This document shows, in pieces, positions 47,501-57,300 of a stretch of DNA of 64,000 bases. Numbering within the stretch: position 1 is the stretch's first letter; every line of letters begins with the position of its first letter. The notes below the pieces were generated by a model. It was not told the origin of the DNA and made no database searches. It was given only the letters and a program-made list of their open reading frames with translations. A program made the position numbers and the translations under genes. The stretch covers positions 101,627,001 to 101,691,000 of the forward strand of contig NC_134142.1 in the NCBI RefSeq assembly GCF_033958435.1, read 5' to 3'. The DNA comes from Carettochelys insculpta. Its lineage: Eukaryota; Chordata; Testudines; Carettochelyidae.

Positions 47501-50256
47501 AACAATTGTCTCCTTGGACATATACCCTGGTGCATTAAGCAACCAGAGTGCAATGTTTGAAACTATTGAACAGTCTCCAAGAAGACCTCTCAGAGTGAAA
47601 GATGTCTTAATTCATCATGATTTCAAGCCATCAGTGGAGGTAAATAATCTATGAAACAGTACTGTATTTTACATGGCTCTTTAAACTCAAGGTGTTCTTC
47701 TTCTGGATGTCAGCTGCAGAAGCAAAGGGGCCTGAAGTTACCCTGTTGCTTGTTAACTGCTCCCCCTCCGAGTCTATGACAGTACTACGGGGAGAATGGC
47801 TTCCAATTCATGATGCAGCCAGGCAGGATTAAAGCCATTTTAAACAACTAAAAAAAATTTCCCAAAACCTAAAACTTGGCACGTCACCAGATGGTGACTC
47901 AATGGAACGTGTAACCTTAGGGACTGATTCAGTGCCCACTGACGTCATGGGACCTCGATTAGGGCCTTAGGAAGGTAAATAAAGTCTTATAGGATGCTTG
48001 AGCCTGGGAATGGATGATTTTGAAATTCAGAAGAAATATAATCTAAGCAATGAGCACAGCTGCCTTCTACGTCTCCCTAGGCAGCTCTGCACCAAGCGCA
48101 CTCCAGGGAGGGCATTTTGCGCTGTCCCAAAGTCTGAAGCTTGTGAGTATCTTTCTAGAAATCAGTCCTGAAGATCTGATTCTGAAAGAATTTTTCCCCC
48201 TCAAAATAGCAGGCAATTTTGAGAGAATACAGCTCTAGAGATCATCCAGAGGATAAAAAAATGCTGAAACCAAGCCAGAAGTAAGAGGACTAAAGGCCTA
48301 GTTTTCATGCACTGTTTGTCCCAGACACAGGCCACCCCTCCTTTAGAGAAACTTGGAGAAAATCAAATGGAATGTGAACGCCAGAGAAACGTCTGCATGG
48401 AACAGAAAAGGAAGGAAAAAATCCAGCAGCAGAAGTGGAAATGTGAAAGAGAACAGCAGGCTGAAGAGAAGTACTGCACTGCACAGGCAAACCAGAGGTA
48501 TATCACACAAGTCAAGTATGAGCTACTCTGCATCTTCCTCTTTTGGTTCTGTGAACTACGAATACAGGTTTCAGATGTAGCCATGTTAGTCTATTTCAGC
48601 AAAAACAAAGCAAGGAGTTTGGTTGCCCTTAGACAATTTTATGGTAGAAGCTTTTGTGAGTTGCAATTCACTTCATCAGATGCATGCAGGGAAAGAAAAG
48701 AAACAGGAAGCAATTCACGAAAGCTTATGTCATAATAAAATCAAGTTGTAATGGTGTCACCAGACTCCTATGAATATGGAGTAAAGCACTGTACACATTG
48801 AACTTACATGATTTCTGTTTTCAAATGACAAAATGGTTTTCCACAGGCATTTATTTCTTATGACTGAAGCAAAACAGACAAGGGTTATCTTGGAAAATCT
48901 GCTCTACACACACAAGTACATTAATTTTAATGAAGAACTAATAGCTGAAATTACTGTACATATTTCTTATTGCAGCAGAATGACTGTTTAGTTTAAATTA
49001 TCAATAAATGCCTACATTGTGCTCTTCTGTAACTGATTTATACCTTATAAAACTGCAGTTTGCAGCTGCCTTTGAAACAAGTACAAAACTTCAGGCATAT
49101 TGTACATTAATGGGTAGGTCATGTCAGATACCTGTTTCTAGCAATTTTGGAATAAGTGAATAAGAAGTCATACCCTAATAGACAGGGCTTGAACACACAC
49201 CCCTACCTGCTGTGTCACTTTTACTGATGTCAATATATTTGCTTGTGGGAGGACTGCAGGGTTAGTCCCAGCATCTTTGTAAGGACTAGAAAGAAACTGA
49301 CTAAAGAGAAACAGTTGCACCTGTAGCTGGTCATGTTGTTGTCCGGGTGGGTTTTCAAGTGGTCAGCTTTGCCCTAACTTTGCTCCTACAGAAGTGAATA
49401 GTTAAAGTCCCACTGAGTGCTTCTGAAATGCAATCTGAAGGTTTTTATTTTCAAAATATTTCAAAAGATGCCTAACTTGCTGGGTTTGCCTTTTCCAGGA
49501 ACAGGAAGCTGAAGCAGCTTGAGAATGAAGCTCAAAAGGTAAAAGAACAAGACAAAGTAGAATCAGGCAATGAAAACAAAGCAACTTGCACAGCAGAGGA
49601 CGAGCTTGAAGATGCAGACTATGGCAGAGGAGGACAGGCAGAAAGAACAGCAAAGCCAAGCTCACTTGCAACATGTCAGAGAGAGGCATGATTTGAAGGA
49701 ATTTAATAAGTGTATAGGTGAAGAAATTAAAGAGAGAAAATCTCAGGTCAGCTACTCATCAATATAAGGTTATTTTTATAAAGCAAATAAAGTGTACCCT
49801 CATAAAAAAGTTCTCTGCTACAAGGCCCTTCTACTCTCCTTTAAGCAAAAAAACCCAAACAATCCGTATGTAGCCAGAATAGCTTTGTGGATAATAGCAC
49901 CACCTTAAACAACGGAAATACCCCCATTTACATCTATAGCAAATCTAAGCACCTTCACTCTCCTGTACGGGGGAAAGTGTCTTTCCATATTAAGTTCCCA
50001 CTGTGATGGACAGGAAACCAATTGTCTGTGGGAGAGTGGAAAAATAGTAATAATACTGAAAACTTGAACAATTGCAAGTGAGAGAGCAAGGCTTTAATAA
50101 ACCTCCCATTTGTTTTCACGGCTTCAAATAGCATGTGACAGGCATTTCAGCATGATGGTTTATCTCTTGTAGGAAGCCAGAAGGAGAAGAATAGAGACAC
50201 ACTACAAGTTAATGGCAGAAAAGATTTGTCAAGATGAAAAACAGAAGGGACAATAA
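41397..50256 (+). CDS. C11orf16: C11orf16 orthologue (DUF4537 domain protein), about nine coding exons
   Basis: Uncharacterised protein with a Tudor-like DUF4537 domain; in mammals I recall expression in testis and ciliated cells, but molecular function is unknown. Exons: 41397-41563, 42995-43148, 45028-45257, 45588-45727, 46027-46716, 47452-47639, 48325-48497, 49499-49746, 50173-50256. The start MEHSGT and TKYCTA resemble human MESSTG and LKYCSV. The DUF4537 core spans exons 2-5: LARKEPDGFYYLGTIK, GTFLVEFDKP, LPGDKVLAPWEPDLVRYGPG, then VYFWNGKRVKVPLG. Exon 5 adds a Cys-rich region (CHCVCCSPVCVGCICC) and a run of 10 Ser before an acidic patch. The C-terminal exons encode charged helix, probably coiled coil (MECERQRNVCMEQKRKEKI; EEDRQKEQQSQ). 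Unusual points are a GC donor after exon 2, a phase-fitting exon 4 not in the human protein as I recall it, and a frame problem in exon 8. Confidence 0.88.
42995..43148 (+). CDS. C11orf16: C11orf16 coding exon 2 (GC donor)
   Basis: Acceptor TTCTATTCAAG; 154 nt; encodes VLARKEPDGFYY, the start of DUF4537. It ends GAG|GCAAGT, a textbook GC-AG donor, in phase 0. The next exon continues with GQRGTFLVEF, matching human order. Confidence 0.88.
43644..43819 (+). repeat. Direct copy of the exon-4 region inside C11orf16 intron 2
   Basis: About 176 bp matching 45599-45773 at most positions, starting GGGATGCTCAGATTGG and including a GTAGTG in place of the downstream exon's donor. It is open in one frame. 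It may be a duplicated exon or a second copy of a dispersed repeat. Confidence 0.75.
45028..45257 (+). CDS. C11orf16: C11orf16 coding exon 3
   Basis: 230 nt, acceptor GATAAGTAG, donor CATG|GTAAGA. Encodes the core of DUF4537 (LLPGDKVLAPWEP, VRYGPGTILLGLE). Enters in phase 0 and leaves in phase 2. Confidence 0.92.
45588..45727 (+). CDS. C11orf16: C11orf16 exon 4, candidate lineage-specific exon
   Basis: 140 nt between a strong acceptor (GATTTTTTTCAG) and AAATAAAG|GTAAAA. It enters in phase 2 and leaves in phase 1 with 46 open codons (AAYWDAQIGTGLFVQPSAD and on). Exons 3 and 5 cannot be joined in frame without it. The human protein, as I recall it, has no counterpart between the LLGLE and FWNGK segments. 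The sequence is duplicated at 43644-43819. Confidence 0.65.
46027..46716 (+). CDS. C11orf16: C11orf16 coding exon 5 (largest)
   Basis: 690 nt, acceptor TTACCAATAG, donor ATCCAG|GTATAC. Encodes ASENEEIMVYFWNGK, the Cys-rich segment, the poly-Ser run (TCC/TCT repeat near 46523-46552) and PEWKYWKR near its end. Phase 1 at both ends. Confidence 0.92.
47452..47639 (+). CDS. C11orf16: C11orf16 coding exon 6
   Basis: 188 nt between GTCCCCAG and GGAG|GTAAAT, encoding ISIPNSRSTKGKADLG to FKPSVE. Enters in phase 1 and leaves in phase 0. I have no close recall of the human counterpart; the call rests on splice sites and phase. Confidence 0.75.
48325..48497 (+). CDS. C11orf16: C11orf16 coding exon 7
   Basis: 173 nt, acceptor TTTGTCCCAG, donor CCAGAG|GTATAT. 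Encodes a charged helical segment (ECERQRNVCMEQKRKEKIQQ). The phase 2 end fits the next exon. Confidence 0.75.
48567..48730 (-). repeat. Penelope-like 3' end
   Basis: Reads GATGTAGCCATGTTAGTC, GGTAGAAGCTTTTGTGAG and CACTTCATCAGATGCATG, the dispersed Penelope-like terminus in antisense, in a C11orf16 intron. Confidence 0.6.
49499..49746 (+). CDS. C11orf16: C11orf16 coding exon 8, with a frame problem
   Basis: Acceptor TTTTCCAG, donor TCTCAG|GTCAGC. The first 13 codons (NRKLKQLENEAQK) and the last ~50 (RTSLKMQTMAEEDRQKEQQ to EEIKERKSQ) are both helix-like coding sequence but in different frames. Either a 55-nt intron (49539-49593, GTAAAA...GCACAG) or a single-base indel near 49557 joins them. 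Charged, Gln-rich composition suggests a coiled coil. Confidence 0.7.
50173..50256 (+). CDS. C11orf16: C11orf16 last coding exon
   Basis: 84 nt, acceptor CTCTTGTAG, encoding EARRRRIETHYKLMAEK to EKQKGQ and TAA. Phase 0 fits the previous donor. The basic helical ending continues the coiled-coil region. Confidence 0.75.
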   Translation, partial: EARRRRIETHYKLMAEKICQDEKQKGQ

Positions 50257-51243
50257 CCAGACAGGACACAACAAAAGAGTTGCTACAGAAACACCAATAA
50301 TTAATATTTATCTAGAATCCTAAGCTGCTATTGTTACTATACTTAAAGCTTCCCTGAAATACAACCAACCACCACCTCATTAGAATAAGCTAAGTAAAAA
50401 TTTGCATATGCATAAAATAACACCCCTTTTATTCGTAGGGCATCATTCATCAAGTTACATACGTTCATGAGAGATCCCACTGACTTCGGTAGGATTATTC
50501 ACGTTCTTAAAATGGGCACACATTGAAGTGCCTTGCTGAATCAAGGCCTAAGAGATAATGAACTTATGGGGGAATTAAGCAAGATTTTTGTTCAAGTGGG
50601 GTTTAGCTTAATAGAAGTGAAAATTAACAGTATTGGTAAAACTTCCATCTATATAGCAACAACAGCAGTTAATTTTTTTAACATGCAACTATGCGCACTT
50701 TTTATCTTAAATGGCAATTCCAGGTTCTTCATTCATATATCAGTATGACTAATTATCAACTACAGTATTCTACACAGCATACGGAAAGCCAGTTCCTCAG
50801 CTGCTGTAAAGTGGCATGAACTTCAAGTGAGCTACATCAATTTGCACCTGTTTATGCATGGGCTTTTTACATTCAAACAATTATAAATAGAACATGCATT
50901 ACTTTGGTTCTTAATTTTTTTTTTTTAAAAAAGTAAAAATTCTCATCTCAGATTAAATTTTTGTCCTTTATTCCACTGATTTGCTTCCACTTAAAAATAA
51001 CCTGAAACTGTGGGTGACACGTCACATAATTGAAATTAAGGCATATTTATAAAAAAAACTTTTATAATATCCATGTACACAAAGGGCTGTGATAGCACTC
51101 AGTGCACAGACAAAACTAGTACAATAAAAGAGGCTCAGAGAAAGGATGTTGTTAAAGTGCTAAAGAGAAACATGTGCATAGGTTGTCATATTAATTCATT
51201 AAGGAGGCCCTAGTATTGCTTTAGATTCATTGATTGCTGAGAT
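50257..51243. other. Shared 3' region of convergent C11orf16 and AKIP1
   Basis: 987 bp between the two stop codons. AATAAA on the minus strand at 50967-50972 would serve AKIP1. For C11orf16 the best plus-strand candidates are ATTAAA at 50952-50957 and AATAAA near 51124. If these are used, the 3' UTRs overlap. Confidence 0.5.
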
Positions 51244-51387
51244 TCACATATTGAATGTTAAATCAATACATTGTCCTGCATTAATGTCCACCACATGTGT
51301 CTGTTTCACCATATCCTCTGCGGTTGCTGTGACAGAATAGGTTCCAGGCGAAACTTCAATGTAGAGATCTTTGGAAGCCTTTCTGGC
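51244..51387 (-). CDS. AKIP1: AKIP1 last coding exon
   Basis: 47 codons plus TGA after acceptor CTCCATTAAG. Encodes SKDLYIEVSPGTYSVTATA and on to the stop, the most conserved part of the family. Confidence 0.95.
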   Translation of the reverse strand, partial: ARKASKDLYIEVSPGTYSVTATAEDMVKQTHVVDINAGQCIDLTFNM

Positions 51388-54300
51388 CTTAATGGAGACA
51401 ATAAATGGCAATTAATACTCTTTGGCTGTCTCAACTGCTCAGATTTTTTTTTTTGTTTATGTAGTTACATTTCAATATGTTAACAGTTCACAAAATACGG
51501 GCAGGACTGACATTAGTGCTAGCAAAAATTCAGTTCAATATGAACATTATAAAGTAGCAAGTTGTGATTGTAAAAAACCTGCCATTCAAATCCTTTTGTT
51601 TTTTAAATACATAGACAGAAATGACAGGTTAACTAGCTATCCTTAGTAACATTGAGAAATAAGGTTATTAAATAAACAATTTAATATGGCTAATAACACA
51701 AATTTAGTAGAAAAAACTAGTTTGGGGTTTTGATAAAGATTCCATATTTCACAATTTGTGGCCCAGAAGCCATAGAAATTAATTTCTAAAACTGCTTCAG
51801 CAAATTAGCTTTTTAGAAATGTAAATTTTTTTCCCTTCCCACTAAGCCTATTGCATTAGAATTATACCTCTTCACCAACACAGTGCAATGATTGCTCAAA
51901 ACCAACATTAATGCTTCATGGTTGCAGCAGATAGCATTCGCAGTGGTTAACCTCTTTAAAGAGAATTATGAGACACCACCTGACCTCCTCCCACAGTAGA
52001 ATTTTCTAGGCCAGATCCTTGGCTGCAGTATGGTCTCTTTACACCTCTCAGGCAGCACAGCTGACTCAGTTACCACTGCCTGGCTTTGCTGCAGTACAGG
52101 AAAGGTGTCAGAAGTACCCCAAGGTGGGGGGCTGAATGACTGCTGGGTTGTTACTGCTGGTGTAAGTTAGAGAATGCTTAAATGATTTAATCATCCACTC
52201 ACTACTCTTCTCAAATTTCACACCCATCCAAAATCCAGACCTGGGTCACCTTCAATAGGCATGTGCCAAAATTTCACAACCTGGCTTCCATTTTTGAGAG
52301 TGCACAAACACTTGTGAAGGTGTGTTCAAGCACTCTCACCCTACATACAGTGCTGGTAGATTTTGCACACATGCATTTCATCATATATGAGAGCAGGTAA
52401 CAGGACAATCTTTTTTGCATTGACCTTATGTTTTTTCACTTGACTATAAACAGAATATGAACTAGAATATGATGCAGAATTTTCATTCATTGATTAGATT
52501 ACATAATTCCAAATACTTACATGTTGTTTCAGGGTTTCAGTTGCACTTGACATTGGAGAGGTTTCATTTTTCTGAAAAAGAGGAAAGCTGTTCCTTACTC
52601 CTTGACTTCCAGAACTTGCCCATTCTGAATTCTGTTTAGTAACCCACATTGGGAGTTCTTTCATCATCAGTGAGTTGTTAGCTTATGCCCTGAAGCACAC
52701 TCTTCCAAATAAGTATCTTGTTACAGCGAGCCAGAAAGATAACAGGGGAATTTTAATACAATTGGATTTTAAAAAAAAAAAAAGTCATAGAAGCATTACT
52801 CGTAAGTTTTGCAAAATCTAAATTTGGCTAAACCTGTATTTTGGTCTAAAATGGACCTAATGGTGGACTCCTTCTAAGGAGCAAATACTTGCCATTCCAA
52901 TAAGGGAGGGCATGACAAAAGGTTGATTAACTTTGTGTCAAAGTGCAGAAGGTTTTAAAACAATTTACTCAAATACATATAGCACCTAAAACATTAAAAC
53001 GGGATGTTGAGAAAAACTCAGATCACTTTAATCCTTACAATGAGTTCTCATTGATTATTTTAATACAGTTCTCCAAAGTATGACCCTCAATCTGCTGTGG
53101 TAAGGTGGTAAATTAAGCCAGTTTTGCATCACTCAATAATGTTGGTTCTACTGTTCAATGTACCTTTACATCATGACATATTGTTGAGTGTGTGGCAAGT
53201 ACCCATGGTAGGAAAAAACAAAAACAAACAAAAAAACCCCCTATTTTTAATTTTTATATATATATAAAATAAAAATTGCAGGAAAGGTTAGTGTTAAAAA
53301 TACAAAAAAGTAGTAAACAGGAAAAAGCCAGGAGAGAGATTTTTGACAAGTTTTAGATGAAAGATGTTTATTAATAGCACTCAGAAATGGAAGTTCTAAG
53401 AACACTCAGTTTGAATTAGAGCCTTTATTCAAAATTTTTAAACTTTTCTTCCTCTTGACAGTCTAACTTGGGTAGCTGTGCTCCTTCCTGGGGAAGCTGT
53501 CCCATTCAATTACCCTCCTTCAGTCAAAATACCTAGTAAATCCTGTGTCACTGTTTTATTATTGTTATTAGAATTGCTATCGGGACTGTTGTAATATGAA
53601 GACAGAGTGAAAGTGCCTTGGAAGTTGAAAGTGTTAAACTGCTGTGTGCCATACCCATGTGTCACATGGCCATGCAAATATCTGCCTTTGGAGACCTGCT
53701 CCTTTCCTATGCAAGGATTGGGAATACAACACACTCAGCCACTGAAAGGGAGCACTTCAAGGAGTAACTCCTTCCTTTTACTAGCAGGCACTGGGCATCA
53801 TACTGCCTGTGTCTCCTCCCATCTCCTCAGCTACAGGGAAAGGTTGTATTTCTCTAGATTCTTAGACTCGCACTCACCACTGTAGTATCTGAACACTTGA
53901 AACAGAGTCTGGAGGTGGGGGAGATACAGGGGATGATCTCTGAGAACATGAGGAAAAGAATGAAATTAAACATGAGCACTACACTTACCTTCGGCTCTAA
54001 TGTCTGTAGCATTTCAGCTGCTTGTCTGCCGTGATATCTGCAGATGTGTTTAAATTCATTCTCTTGGCACCTACTTGCTGGCACACAGCTATAATATTTC
54101 TAGAAGACAATTAAAGTAAAGAAAATTACACACTGAAACCTCAACTGCACTTAAGCCCCAACTTTTACAGTTAAAACTCAGGAGTAGAAATGCACTGTTG
54201 CTGACCTTTTGAATTAAATAACCTGATCTGTTCCCATATTACGAAGAGGAGTATACCCTGAAGCACTTAGGGACTTGAAAACAACCCCTTCCAACAAATT

Positions 54301-57300
54301 ATAGTACTGTACTAGAGAATGACTTGCTGCCCTCTGCTGTCCCCACTGAAAAAACCACATTAAATGTATGTAGATGTGCTCTTTTGGGTTCTTAGAGGGC
54401 AAAAGTAGAAAGTCCCATTTTACTTATTTCCTCAGTCTGATAGACCATAACAGACATTAGGCCTGCAGACACTTGTTTCCAATTCTACTATCTTGTTTAC
54501 TTGTTGAGGCTACAAATGGAAGTAGTTTACAGCTGGCTATTAGTTAATCTATGTTTTGTTTATATTGTACGTATGCCCACAATTACATGAAAACAGAAGA
54601 GCTACACTGACAATGGATAACATGTCACATATCATTGCATCTATTAAAGTCAGGATGGCTCCCTCTGCAGTAAAGTATGGAAGAGAAATATTGGATGATC
54701 CAAATGTGCTTCAATGACTTAGCTATCTGAGCCTCATTTTCAAAAGTGAAATAATCACTTAGGAACCCCAGTTCCACTGATTTTCAATTACAATTACACA
54801 CTGAGAATCTTATCCTAGAATTTATGGTTGAGAATTCCCCCCTGCTAAAATTATGATCTCTGAGATTATGTAGGACAGCATGGACTAGTGGACTGAGAAT
54901 AAGGTTGGCAGCCTATGACTCAAAGTCCCATTGCAGATCTGCTACTGATTCCTGATTCCACTGAGATGCAGCCAGATATACAGCCTTAACTAGTTTCCTC
55001 TTTTGTAATACAGGGAGAACTTTCTCTCTTGGGCGATGGCTGACTAACATTTACAAAATGCTTTGAAATACTTTAGTGGGGTGAATGCATACCACCACTT
55101 CAAGCAGTTATGCATACAGAAATATGGCATGTTAAAATGGTAGAAAGCTAACAAGAGCCATTTACGTAGAACAGGTAAGATATATGCAATGGCTAGCCCC
55201 TTCATTTGATGCTTCTCTTACTGCCCATCATGTCACTCCTCTATAATCAAACCTTTCTTCCAGCTGAGAGGAAGAAATGGGCAGTCACTGGGGGCTGTGA
55301 CTATTTCAATTCACTGATGCTAATAACTGTGGGAATGCTAGCGCAGGCCATGTGATGGTGCATATACTAGCACAGTGTCTAACCCAACTGAGAGAAGAAG
55401 TGGGTCTGCCCCACGAAAACTCAACACCTAATAAACTATTTTGTTAGTCTTTAAAGTGCTACATGACTGCTTTTTTGTTTTGATAGAATACAGACTGACA
55501 CAGCTATCTCTCTGTCCCAACTCAAAGCAGGTTTACCAGAGGTAGTAAAAATGCTGATCGGTCTAAACTTGCTCTCACACAGCTATTCACCCTCACTGTA
55601 GAAAAAGCCCTAGATTTCTCATTTTAGACAAGCCCCAGAAGCCACGGCCAAAGCTCTTATTGATCCACTTGAGATGTTGCTCTAAATCTTTAATTCATTA
55701 ATAGTTTTCCTAACAGCAGAGGAACTGAGCCAATAACAGGCACAACATGGATATTTCCTCCCAACATACAATTTACCTCACACTCCTTTGTAGTTTGACC
55801 CATGAACTCTACCACTGAAGCAAATGCTGCATTGAGACGTTCAGAATCTTCTTCCTGTGATTAAACAGATTGTTATAAGTCATTATGTAGTGGTATTTGT
55901 TTCAAAGCAAAAACCAACTGAGGCACCTCTACAGCTTATGCTATGTTTGCTTTTAATGCACAAAAGCCAGCCCCATTGGACATTGCTGCAATGTTGCTAG
56001 CAGCTTAAACAACAAAATCATGATTAGTTCTGATGGTTCTCTCCATGGTGAAACTGAATCACCTGTAGCCTATTACTGTGCGATATGTAGCCAATTAAAG
56101 TTATGCAACATTCTACTCTTTGTAAAACACATCAGAGGCAACGAAGATCTTTACTGTACAATTACATGCAGTCAGCCCACTGCCACACACTATGAACAAT
56201 TATCTGACTGCAGTCTTTCTAAAAGCACTGAATTAGATACTAATTTACTTGTTAAGCAGCCTTGAAGATATCATGCTGACTTTTAAAAACAAATGTAAAA
56301 GTAACCAAACTTATGGTACTAAGGGATATTGAATTGTTCTCGTGTTACTGCTAATGAAAGTATAAACACTGTACGTGTGTAAGTCTTGCATGTTCACATG
56401 ATAGGCCCTTCTGGGACACAGGATACAGTCAATCATTATAACACTGATGTGGTACACCTGTAGTAAAATTCAGTGTAGATGCTCACTACAACAATGGGAG
56501 GGGTGTCCCCTACCTGTAGTTAATTCAGCCCTCTAAGAGAGGCTACCTTCTATAATTGATGGAAAGATCAGCTGATGGAATACTTCCATGTACACCCAGG
56601 GGGGTTGGCACTGCTGTGTCTGTCAGGTTGTGGATTTTTCAGATCCCTGAGAAAACCATCTATGCCAGCGTTAAGTTTTAATCGTAGACCAGCCTTCGAT
56701 ACCATATCTTTGAAACTGAGTTTCATATGAATTAGTTTATAGTCACTGGCATTTTCCATCCTTCATCTTACATCTCCCTCAAAATCTTTTTTATTACATT
56801 CAATTCAATTCAGTGCCCTCAGTTTCAAAGGGTCTACCATATTTGAACAGGTCACCTTTAATACTGAAATACTTCTATTTCATAAAACTGGAAGCGGCCT
56901 TCAAAGGTCATTGAGTCCCATCCCCTGCTCTCACAGCAGGACCTATCACCATTCCTGACAGGTGGTGGTGCTGTTTTTTTATTTTTAAACCTGTTTACCC
57001 CAGATCCCTTAATGGCCCTCTGAAGGACTGAGCTTGCACCACACAGCTATCCCTCCCACTTCAGTGCTCAAGGTTAGCAGTGTCTTGACTTTGGGCAGTG
57101 CTCTTTCAGGATGTCAGACTTCACTGATTTTCAAGCCTCTATCTTATATGGATTCTGCAACTTATGCTGCTGCCTGATTTAACTCCACAGTCACCCCTTC
57201 TTTCAGCTTTTTTTTCTCCAAGCAACCGGTCTGACCCTAACATCATTAGGGATAACAGGTCCTATAAAGATGGTTGCCATGTCTCACTTTTTAATCAAAT

